From: an uncultured Clostridia bacterium
Lineage (GTDB): Bacteria; Bacillota; Clostridia; Oscillospirales; Acutalibacteraceae
Assembly: GCA_945874765.1 (NCBI GenBank)
Contig: CAMCHQ010000005.1
Location: 87,844-151,843, forward strand
Length of the DNA: 64,000 nt
Reading direction: 5' to 3'
The translations under genes and the position numbers were made by a program. Positions 1-6,431 of this stretch are shown here, in pieces (position 1 is the stretch's first letter; the number at the start of each line of letters is the position of its first letter). Below the pieces are notes generated by a model. That model made no database searches and had not been told where the DNA came from. It was given only the letters and a program-made list of their open reading frames with translations.

Positions 1-865
1 GACCCGAACCGGTAATTTTGCTGTTCTCGTTTCTGCCTTCCTGCTAAAACGGACGAAATACCTTGTCAAGAAAGTCTTGGCTCATACCCGAACCTGTATC
101 GTGAACTCGCATCATAAGCTGAACATCATCTTTTGTGTCCATCATTTCCTGAATGGTAACTCTTATTTCACCCTTTTCGGTAAATTTGTAAGAGTTTGAA
201 AGAAAGTTTGCCATAATCTGCGTAAGCTTTAACTCGTCGCCGACTAAGTATCTGTGCTTGCAGTCGATAACGTCAACCGAATATTTAAGACCTTTTGCCT
301 CAATATTCTTTTGAAACATATTTCTTAAATTATCAGCAAATTCCAATAAGTCAAATTCGTTTTCCTTTTCAACATATTTTGTAACGTTTCTGAATGCCAA
401 GTAGTCAAATTTTCCGTCTTTCGTGGCAGTCAGGGTAAATCTGAACCATTTGTTGTTTTTTATGTTGAAAAAGTCATATTCAATCGGAGTGACACCGTCC
501 CAATTTTTAAGAACGTTTGCAAATTCACGGTATTTGCTGTCCTCCATAATATTTTTTATGTATGTCGGGTCGTTTAAAAAACGCTCTTTACTCATACATA
601 AAATTTCTTCAACATTGTTTGTGCAGAAAACGGGGATATAAAGCTTGTGCTTCATAAGTATTTGCACCTGCAATCCGCCTTGTGCCAATACGTCGTTATA
701 CCCGTCTTTTCTTTCACTGTTTTTTTTAATTCTTGCTCCCTGTTGCTTCAGCCAAACGGCAACTGCAATAAGTATTACCGCCGCAAGCACTTCGACGGCA
801 AAAAATATTGCCGGCACACTGTACTTGCCCAGCCATAGGAAAAACTTAACTGCTAATTCGTTCAA
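1..865 (-). pseudogene. Decayed sensor histidine kinase (phosphoacceptor domain lost, premature amber stop)
   Basis: The gene starts at a TTG (865) after a GAGGAGG ribosome binding site and runs off the window edge. The product has an N-terminal membrane segment (about residues 16-40), a PAS-like region (about 50-165) and then the start of an HATPase_c domain with an N-box (NFLSNSYKFTEKG) and a G1 box (HDTGSGMS). Two things are wrong. The PAS end (VTKYVEKENE) runs straight into FDLLEF, which in intact relatives follows the HisKA helices, so the whole H-box region is missing in frame. A TAG at 44-46 then stops translation after FRPF, while the same frame continues with QEG...SKITGSG, the usual G2 region. 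The stop sits where family members have Glu. Seen: the stop, the continuing frame and the missing H-box. Inferred: a dead kinase once feeding the neighbouring regulator. Confidence 0.85.
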
Positions 866-1042
866 AATTTCCTCCTCATATAATATAAAAAATATTTATA
901 AACTTTATACTAAATAAAACTTGATAATTATAACATTGTATTGTCTGTTTGTCGGATTATACAAAAAATGCCAATTGTATGACGGTTTTATAAATTAAAT
1001 TGTCGAAATTTAATAGACATTTTCACTAAATTATTATTTTAA

Positions 1043-1071
1043 TTGATTATTTTCTAAGTTTATGGTATAGT
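1043..1071 (+). promoter_or_regulatory. Candidate sigma-A promoter for the GGDEF/HD-GYP regulator
   Basis: TTGATT at 1043-1048 and TATAGT at 1066-1071 are separated by 17 bp, and the start of the regulator gene lies about 20 bp downstream. The rest of the divergent intergenic stretch (866-1042) is AT-rich and shows no other clear element; a promoter for the kinase on the opposite strand must lie in it but is not obvious. Confidence 0.6.
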
Positions 1072-1091
1072 ATTTGGGTAAATTTTAATGG

Positions 1092-3560
1092 ATGATTGTA
1101 CGGAGGCAGTCAAACGCTTGGCTGAATGAAAAAATGACTTTTGATAAAAATTTCCAAAAGGCAAAAATTCTTATAGTTGACGATTCGTCTATTAATAGAA
1201 TGATACTTAAAGATATTTTGGGCGACAAGTATGATTTTGTTGAAGCGGCAAACGGACGTGAAGCGATTGCAACTATAAAAAACAGCAACAATTCAATAGA
1301 CCTTGTTTTGCTTGATTTGATTATGCCTGTTATGGACGGCTTTGAAACGCTTGAAATTATGAAAGAAAACGGCTGGCTTGAATTTTTGCCGGTTATCGTT
1401 GTTTCTGCCGAGGGCGACAGCAAATATATGGAAATGGCTTATGAACTCGGTGCTGTCGAGTTTATTAAGCGACCTTATGACGCAAGCATTATCCACAGAC
1501 GTATTCAAAACATCTTAACCCTTTATCAAAAGCAAAAACGCCTTGTAAATATCGTTGAACAGCAGATATATGAAAACGAAAGCTACAGCCGTCAGATGAT
1601 TGATATTCTCGGTCACATAGTTGAGTTCAGAAACGGCGAAAGTAATTTGCACGTTCATCACGTTCAGCTTTTGACGAGAATTTTGCTTACTCATTTGACC
1701 GAAATTACAGATGAATACGATATAAGCGAAAAAGATATAATGCTTATTTCAAATGCGTCGGCTCTTCACGATATAGGCAAAATTTCAATTGATGAAAAAA
1801 TACTTAATAAGCCGGGAAAACTCACAAATGAGGAATTTGACCTTGTTAAAACTCACAGCGCAATCGGCGCTCAAATGATTGAAAAACTTCCTGCTTACGA
1901 TAAAAATAACAGAGATAATATTTTATATTACTGCTACCAAATTTGCCGCTGGCACCACGAAAGATGGGACGGCAGGGGATATCCCGACGGTTTAAAGGGT
2001 AACGATATTCCTATTTCTGCCCAAATTGTTGCACTTGCCGATGTTTATGACGCACTTACAAGTGAACGTTGCTATAAAAAAGCTTTTACTCACGATAAGG
2101 CGATAGAGATGATTTGCGGCGGCGAATGCGGTGATTTTAACCCGCTTCTTATTCGCTGTCTGACCGAATGTGCCAAGTATATCAAAACCGCTATCCACGG
2201 CAAGGCAAACAAAATCGGCGAAAAAAATATGATAATTAAAATCACCCGTGAAACTTTGAGCGATAAGCTTAACAATCTTTCCGATAAGGAGATTTTTCTT
2301 GCCGAGCAGGAGGAGAAAAAACGTCGTTTCTTTGTTGAAGACGTCAAGGAACTTCAAATGGAGTATGACAATGGGCAAAAGACTTTGTCGCTTTCAAACT
2401 ACACGGCGGAATTTTTAGGCTCCGACAGTCTTGTTATTGATATTGATAACACCGAGCATTTACTCGGTAAGGAAAATATAGAAAAATTAACCGATTTATC
2501 ATCTCAAACCACACCTCAAAATGTGCTTGCAAATACAACTCTTCATTTGACAAAGGGCGATACACGTTATATCTGCGATGTTAAAATGATGAGCCTTTGG
2601 AGTGATAACGTGAATCCCGAGTATTTGGGTTCGGCAATAAGAATTATTCCTTATAATGAATTTGACCCGATTAACAGCGTGTATTGTTTAAACGATACCG
2701 AAAGCGCAGACTTTATGGCTTTTGCAACGCAGGCAAAAAAGGTGTTCGACGTTGTAAGAATTGTTGACCCGGTTAAAACACGTGTTGTTTCTCCCGATGA
2801 GTATGACAATGCGATTGAAAAATCGGAAAAAAGCGAAAATCTCAAATGTTTTGAATTTTGGGGCAAAAACAAAAGGTGCCAAAATTGTACGTCGTATAAG
2901 GCGTATGAAACAAAGCAGATTCAGACAAAGCTTGAATTTGTCGGCGATAACGTTTATCAAATTTTTTCAAAATATATCAATTTGGGCGGTAAGGATTACG
3001 TTGTCGAAATGGTATATAAGAATAAAGAGGATATGCTTCTTGACGCTTACGGCAAAAACGATTTGATTGAATATGTAAAAAGTTATAACAGGCGCTTGTA
3101 CCGTGATTCGTTAACGGGTGCATATAACCGTCGCTATTATGACGAAGTCGCTAAAAATATGGGAGATATAGGCGGCGTTGTTATGATGGATATTGACCGC
3201 TTTAAGTTTATCAACGATAAATACGGCCATATTGCAGGCGATATAGCAATCAAAAGCGTTGTGGATGCCATAAACGGAGTTATACGAAAAGGCGACAGGC
3301 TTATTCGTTACGGCGGCGATGAACTTGTTTTGGTTGTCGGCAAAATTTCCTGCGGCGAGTTTGAAAAAACGCTGAAAAATATAGTTGATGTTGTAAAAAA
3401 TACCAAAATCGAAAATGAACCGAATTTAAAGCTTTCTGTAACTGTCGGCGGCGTTTACGGAATTAAGAACGTTGAACAGGCTGTTGCAGAGGCAGATAAA
3501 TTAATGTACCAAGGCAAAAATAAAGAAACACATATTGTTTCCGAGCAAACGGAGGAGTAG
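1092..3560 (+). CDS. Response regulator with REC, HD-GYP, PAS-like and GGDEF domains (c-di-GMP turnover)
   Basis: An 822-residue cytoplasmic protein. Domains in order: REC (about 24-140; acidic pair at LIVDD, phosphoacceptor Asp75 in LVLLD); HD-GYP phosphodiesterase (about 165-350; HDIGK near 224, HHERWDGRGYP near 287); a linker with two PAS-like regions (about 400-640), the second holding an FWGKNKRCQNC motif; and GGDEF (about 660-815) with active site YGGDEL and an RKGD inhibitory I-site five residues upstream. By family knowledge this pairs c-di-GMP synthesis with hydrolysis under phosphorylation control. The final GGDEL instead of GGDEF is a mild change and need not abolish activity. The start is uncertain: ATG 1092 has no good ribosome binding site and ATG 1134 is an alternative just before the REC domain. 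It lies between a broken kinase and a broken Hpt gene. Confidence 0.93.
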   Translation: MIVRRQSNAWLNEKMTFDKNFQKAKILIVDDSSINRMILKDILGDKYDFVEAANGREAIATIKNSNNSIDLVLLDLIMPVMDGFETLEIMKENGWLEFLPVIVVSAEGDSKYMEMAYELGAVEFIKRPYDASIIHRRIQNILTLYQKQKRLVNIVEQQIYENESYSRQMIDILGHIVEFRNGESNLHVHHVQLLTRILLTHLTEITDEYDISEKDIMLISNASALHDIGKISIDEKILNKPGKLTNEEFDLVKTHSAIGAQMIEKLPAYDKNNRDNILYYCYQICRWHHERWDGRGYPDGLKGNDIPISAQIVALADVYDALTSERCYKKAFTHDKAIEMICGGECGDFNPLLIRCLTECAKYIKTAIHGKANKIGEKNMIIKITRETLSDKLNNLSDKEIFLAEQEEKKRRFFVEDVKELQMEYDNGQKTLSLSNYTAEFLGSDSLVIDIDNTEHLLGKENIEKLTDLSSQTTPQNVLANTTLHLTKGDTRYICDVKMMSLWSDNVNPEYLGSAIRIIPYNEFDPINSVYCLNDTESADFMAFATQAKKVFDVVRIVDPVKTRVVSPDEYDNAIEKSEKSENLKCFEFWGKNKRCQNCTSYKAYETKQIQTKLEFVGDNVYQIFSKYINLGGKDYVVEMVYKNKEDMLLDAYGKNDLIEYVKSYNRRLYRDSLTGAYNRRYYDEVAKNMGDIGGVVMMDIDRFKFINDKYGHIAGDIAIKSVVDAINGVIRKGDRLIRYGGDELVLVVGKISCGEFEKTLKNIVDVVKNTKIENEPNLKLSVTVGGVYGIKNVEQAVAEADKLMYQGKNKETHIVSEQTEE

Positions 3561-3563
3561 AAA

Positions 3564-3911
3564 ATGAAATTAGAGGAATTTTATGCCGTGGTCGGCGGTG
3601 ACTATGAGGATACGGTTTCGAGGCTTATGCATTAACAAATTGTCAGAAAATTTGTTAATGCATTTTTAAAAGACAAAAGCTATAATGAATTTTTTGAAAA
3701 TTATGATGCTCACAATAATGAAGCGGCATTTCGTGCAATTCATACCCTCAAAGGTTTAAGTCTTAATCTCGGCTTCAGCGTTCTTTCAGATGCAAGCGTT
3801 GCTGTAACCGAGGCGCTTCGTGACGGCAAAAACGACGTTACAAACGAAATGCTTGAAGAGCTTAAATCGGCATATAAATTGACTTGCGACGCTATTAATC
3901 AACTCGATTAA
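3564..3911 (+). pseudogene. Hpt-domain phosphotransfer protein, interrupted by an in-frame TAA
   Basis: It starts 3 bp after the regulator's stop. The reading frame encodes an Hpt protein of 115 codons: MKLEEFYAVVGGDYEDTVSRLMH, then TAA at 3633-3635, then QIVRKFVNAFLKDKSYNEF and the Hpt core FRAIHTLKGLSLNLGF with its phosphorylatable His, ending at TAA 3909-3911. The frame is otherwise open. Family members have Glu at the stop position, so one base change (GAA to TAA) explains it. No in-frame ATG lies between the stop and the Hpt core, so reinitiation is unlikely. The stop falls inside a perfect 15-bp inverted repeat. Inferred role before decay: phosphotransfer partner of the adjacent regulator and kinase. 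Confidence 0.85.
3627..3663. repeat. Perfect 15-bp inverted repeat carrying the Hpt stop codon
   Basis: The arms ATGCATTAACAAATT and AATTTGTTAATGCAT are perfectly complementary around a 7-nt loop and are followed by TTTT, so the RNA would fold like a terminator hairpin inside the coding sequence. The premature TAA of the Hpt gene lies in the left arm. Confidence 0.9.
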
Positions 3912-3994
3912 AATTTAAAAATATACATAAAATCCATTGCTTGCTAAGATAATTTGTAAACAATTCACAACATTTAAAATTTGTCAGGAAAATG

Positions 3995-4023
3995 TTGACA
4001 AATCGCACTTATGTTGATATAAT
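3995..4023 (+). promoter_or_regulatory. Consensus sigma-A promoter upstream of the first c-di-GMP riboswitch
   Basis: TTGACA at 3995-4000 and TATAAT at 4018-4023 with 17-bp spacing is a perfect consensus. Transcription would begin near 4030, right at the 5' edge of the riboswitch. Confidence 0.85.
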
Positions 4024-4032
4024 TAAGGAGCA

Positions 4033-4128
4033 ATGAGGAGTTGCGAAGTTAATATTTGGCAAATCGTCGGAAACGGCGGGACGCAAAGTTATGAGCCTAA
4101 GGTTTTTTACTATGGTTGTCAAACCGCA
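4033..4128 (+). promoter_or_regulatory. c-di-GMP-I (GEMM-I) riboswitch, first copy
   Basis: The core shows all GEMM-I landmarks in order: GGCAAA, a P2 hairpin with a GGAAAC loop, GGGACGCAAAG, GAGCCTAAGG, then CTATGG and a closing ACCGC. The base equivalent to G20 of the Vibrio Vc2 aptamer is G, as in c-di-GMP rather than cGAMP binders. The 3' edge (ACCGC) is also the 5' arm of the terminator that follows. Ligand binding would therefore be expected to block the terminator and switch the secreted-protein gene ON; this direction is inference. Confidence 0.92.
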
Positions 4129-4162
4129 GATTGTAAAGTCTTTTTCAATTTGCGGTTTTTTT
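4122..4162 (+). terminator. Riboswitch-controlled intrinsic terminator 1
   Basis: AACCGCA (4122-4128) pairs with TGCGGTT (4151-4157), with further pairs inside the stem, followed by a run of seven T. It overlaps the 3' end of the aptamer, as expected for an expression platform. Confidence 0.85.
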
Positions 4163-4214
4163 ATTTGTTTAATATTTTTGATAATAAATAATGAATGTGA
4201 AGGAGAGATTATTT

Positions 4215-5363
4215 ATGAAAAAGATTAAAGCTATTTCACTTGCACTTGCAGTAATGATGCTTATGACTTGTTTCCCATTCAGCGCTTTTGCTGCTGAGGA
4301 AAAGCAAACTGTTGAAGCTGTTTACTACATTTTGAAGGAAGGCTTACCTGTTCCTGCAGGCATCGCAAGCCAGCCTACTGCAAACTATTCAAAGGCAGGC
4401 ACCGGCAAAATCACAATAACAAAAGGTTACAAGGGCGAATACAATGAAGACGGTGTAACCAACATTGTTGAAGCTCCTGAGGTTAAGCTTGATAAAGGTC
4501 AGTCAATCGTTTGGTATGTAACTAAGGTTGAGGGCGACGGCTGGCACGTTGACGGCGTTGTTACTCCGTTTTACAGCTTCCTTTATGACGGCAACGGCGC
4601 AAGCGGTTCAACAACAGACCCTACTCATTATTTTGAAAAGGATACCGCTAAGGTTGCTGAAAACAAGTTTACCAAGGAAGGCTACACTTTCAAGTCATGG
4701 AACACTAAGGCAGACGGCACAGGCACAACATATATGCCCGGTGACAAGATTAAGGTTAAAGACCTTGGCTTCCCTAAGGGTATCAATACTTTAACTCTTT
4801 ATGCTATTTTTAAGAAGAATGCAGCTACAGATTATCAGTATAAGACTCTTAAGATTGTAACTCCTAAGAAAATGTCTGTTCGTTTTGAGGACGGCAAGAT
4901 TTATAAAAACGGCGATTCACTCACAATTGCAATCGGCAAGGAATATAAATTCCAGATGTGCTCAAACGATTGGGATACAGATACTTACACCGATGACGGT
5001 CACGGTATCGCAGGTACAGTTGTTTATACTGTAATGGTTTCTAAGAGCAATACTGAGAGAAGCTACAGCGCTTCATCACACAAGTTCATTCTTCCTAAGA
5101 GTGACCCGGTTCTCAGAACCGACGTAAACAATTGCTTTATGGCTTACAAATTCCACTTCAAGACAGATTACAACAAGCAAACAGGTATTGCTCAGGTTGT
5201 AAATACTCCGCTTGAAAGCCTTTCTGTAAACCTTCCTCTCGGCTCAACAATCGCAGCAGACGCTTACATTGCAAAGAAGTTTAAGAAGACAGACTTCGTA
5301 TTTGTTGAGAAAGATGAAAACCATCCTAAGGAATCTTACAAAACATACAACTGGGGCTTCTAA
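4215..5363 (+). CDS. Secreted protein with InlB-like repeat, under c-di-GMP riboswitch control
   Basis: A 382-residue protein. ATG 4215 is chosen because AGGAGAG lies 7 bp upstream and a signal peptide follows directly (MKKIKAISLALAV..., likely cleaved after AFA). Around residues 120-200 there is one Listeria-Bacteroides (InlB B) type repeat, FLYDGNGAS...GYTFKSWNTKADGTGTTY...LTLYAIF. The rest (about 205-382) is beta-rich and unrecognised. No LPXTG motif, lipobox or C-terminal membrane segment is seen, so attachment, if any, is non-covalent or through a partner. The gene is the only one between the two c-di-GMP riboswitches. By analogy with other c-di-GMP-controlled Clostridia surface proteins, I infer an adhesin or matrix role. 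Confidence 0.85.
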   Translation: MKKIKAISLALAVMMLMTCFPFSAFAAEEKQTVEAVYYILKEGLPVPAGIASQPTANYSKAGTGKITITKGYKGEYNEDGVTNIVEAPEVKLDKGQSIVWYVTKVEGDGWHVDGVVTPFYSFLYDGNGASGSTTDPTHYFEKDTAKVAENKFTKEGYTFKSWNTKADGTGTTYMPGDKIKVKDLGFPKGINTLTLYAIFKKNAATDYQYKTLKIVTPKKMSVRFEDGKIYKNGDSLTIAIGKEYKFQMCSNDWDTDTYTDDGHGIAGTVVYTVMVSKSNTERSYSASSHKFILPKSDPVLRTDVNNCFMAYKFHFKTDYNKQTGIAQVVNTPLESLSVNLPLGSTIAADAYIAKKFKKTDFVFVEKDENHPKESYKTYNWGF

Positions 5364-5365
5364 TT

Positions 5366-5447
5366 GAATAGGCAAATTGTCGGAAACGGCAAGACGCAAA
5401 GTTATGAGCCTACGGCAAATTAAGCTATGGCAGTCAGACCGCAAGAT
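5366..5447 (+). promoter_or_regulatory. c-di-GMP-I (GEMM-I) riboswitch, second copy
   Basis: It starts 8 bp after the stop of the secreted-protein gene. The core is nearly identical to the first copy: GGCAAA, a GGAAAC loop, AGACGCAAAGTTATGAGCC, CTATGGCAGTC, ACCGC. The G20-equivalent is again G. No promoter is visible between the preceding gene and this aptamer, so it probably acts on read-through transcripts, gating entry into the exopolysaccharide operon. A convincing 5' strand for helix P1 was not found by eye. Confidence 0.9.
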
Positions 5448-5466
5448 TATTTCTTGCGGTCTTTTT
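5437..5466 (+). terminator. Riboswitch-controlled intrinsic terminator 2
   Basis: GACCGCAAGA (5437-5446) pairs perfectly with TCTTGCGGTC (5452-5461) and is followed by TTTTT. Its 5' arm overlaps the aptamer end, the same layout as in the first switch. It would also end the transcript of the secreted-protein gene when c-di-GMP is low. Confidence 0.88.
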
Positions 5467-5469
5467 CTA

Positions 5470-5498
5470 TTGTAATTTATAATTAAATATATTATAAT
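5470..5498 (+). promoter_or_regulatory. Possible promoter downstream of the second riboswitch
   Basis: TTGTAA (5470-5475) and TATAAT (5493-5498) are 17 bp apart. The stretch is extremely AT-rich, so chance matches are likely. If real, the downstream operon has a riboswitch-independent start. Confidence 0.4.
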
Positions 5499-5549
5499 AT
5501 TATAAATATAAATAATTATTTATTATGATGAATTTAAGGAGAGTTTGTT

Positions 5550-6191
5550 ATGAAAAAAATTTTGTCTTTAGCCTTAGTGCTTGTTCTTTCTTTAACAGTG
5601 TTTACGGCTTGCTCGAATACCGACCCGAATGTAAAACAAACTACCTCTTCTCAGTCTGACGGATATGAGGTTAATACAGATGAGGATACTTCGGAAAGTA
5701 CAACCAAAGATGACGGCGTGGTTAATGCCGATTATTATGCTAACAGAAGTTATGAACTTCGCTTCCTTTTTGCGGTTGATTCGTTTGATAAACCGTCGGA
5801 TATTTCAACAAGCGTTCTTGTTCAGTATGCTTTTTGTCGCCTTTATTATGATAATCTTACCGATATGCCACGTAAGGGCGTTAAAATGCGTGAGGCAACT
5901 CAAAAGCAAATCACTGACCAAATTCAAAAGGAGTTCGGCAAAGTGAACGTTGATGTTACAAAGTCGGATTTATATAATCATGATAAGAAAAAGTTTGAAA
6001 TGTGGGAGCCTCTTTACGGCAGTGACATTTATTTCAACGCTAAAAGCGAAAAAGTCAGCGACAGCGAATATAAAGTAACCTCAACTTTTTATAACGATGA
6101 GGCTAAAACGGAAGTTAAAGGTACAACTGTTATGACCGTCAGCGTTTCAAAAGACGGCAAACAGTATATTAAAAAGCTTTCTTCAAAATAA
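5550..6191 (+). CDS. Putative lipoprotein, first gene of the polysaccharide operon
   Basis: A 213-residue protein with a lipoprotein signal peptide and the lipobox-like FTAC around Cys20. A Ser/Thr/Asp-rich linker (about 21-60) follows, then a small alpha/beta region with no recognised family. The start has an AAGGAGAG ribosome binding site. It is followed closely by the small protein gene and the HD-GYP membrane protein gene. I cannot name a function; position suggests an extracytoplasmic accessory of the polysaccharide system. Confidence 0.8.
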   Translation: MKKILSLALVLVLSLTVFTACSNTDPNVKQTTSSQSDGYEVNTDEDTSESTTKDDGVVNADYYANRSYELRFLFAVDSFDKPSDISTSVLVQYAFCRLYYDNLTDMPRKGVKMREATQKQITDQIQKEFGKVNVDVTKSDLYNHDKKKFEMWEPLYGSDIYFNAKSEKVSDSEYKVTSTFYNDEAKTEVKGTTVMTVSVSKDGKQYIKKLSSK

Positions 6192-6207
6192 GGTGAACGG
6201 TGATTTT

Positions 6208-6423
6208 ATGAACGAAAATGATTTGCTCAATGAACTTAACAACGAAAAATATATCAATTCTCAGCTTATTTCGATTATAAACGATATTGAAACCAAATAT
6301 AACGAAATCGGCAGCTTGATTGATGAATTTCATTTACTGCTCGGCGATGATGCAGACGCTACTGTTGATAACGGCGAACAGGTTAAAAATTTGCTCAACA
6401 AATATTCTCAACTCAAAAAATGA
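6208..6423 (+). CDS. Small acidic helical protein
   Basis: A 71-residue protein. ATG 6208 is preferred over an upstream GTG at 6193 because GGTGA lies just before it. The sequence is acidic and Asn/Leu-rich, probably helical (NDLLNELNNEKYINSQLISIINDIE), with no membrane segment. Family not recognised. It sits 16 bp after the lipoprotein gene and 8 bp before the HD-GYP gene, so it is surely co-transcribed; it could be a cytoplasmic adaptor of the membrane complex, which is a guess. Confidence 0.7.
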   Translation: MNENDLLNELNNEKYINSQLISIINDIETKYNEIGSLIDEFHLLLGDDADATVDNGEQVKNLLNKYSQLKK

Positions 6424-6431
6424 GGTAAAAT

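Noticed and set aside
44..46. Possible genetic recoding of TAG, since a kinase reads through it in frame
   Set aside because: TAG is used as an ordinary terminal stop in this window, for example at 3558-3560 and 44771-44773, so decay of the kinase gene is simpler.
1089..1130. Short leader peptide MDDCTEAVKRLAE upstream of the REC domain
   Set aside because: It overlaps the regulator gene in another frame, has no ribosome binding site and does not resemble a known leader; chance is likely.
4033..5447. GEMM-Ib (cGAMP) riboswitch
   Set aside because: The base equivalent to G20 of the Vc2 aptamer is G in both copies; the cGAMP-selective type has A there.
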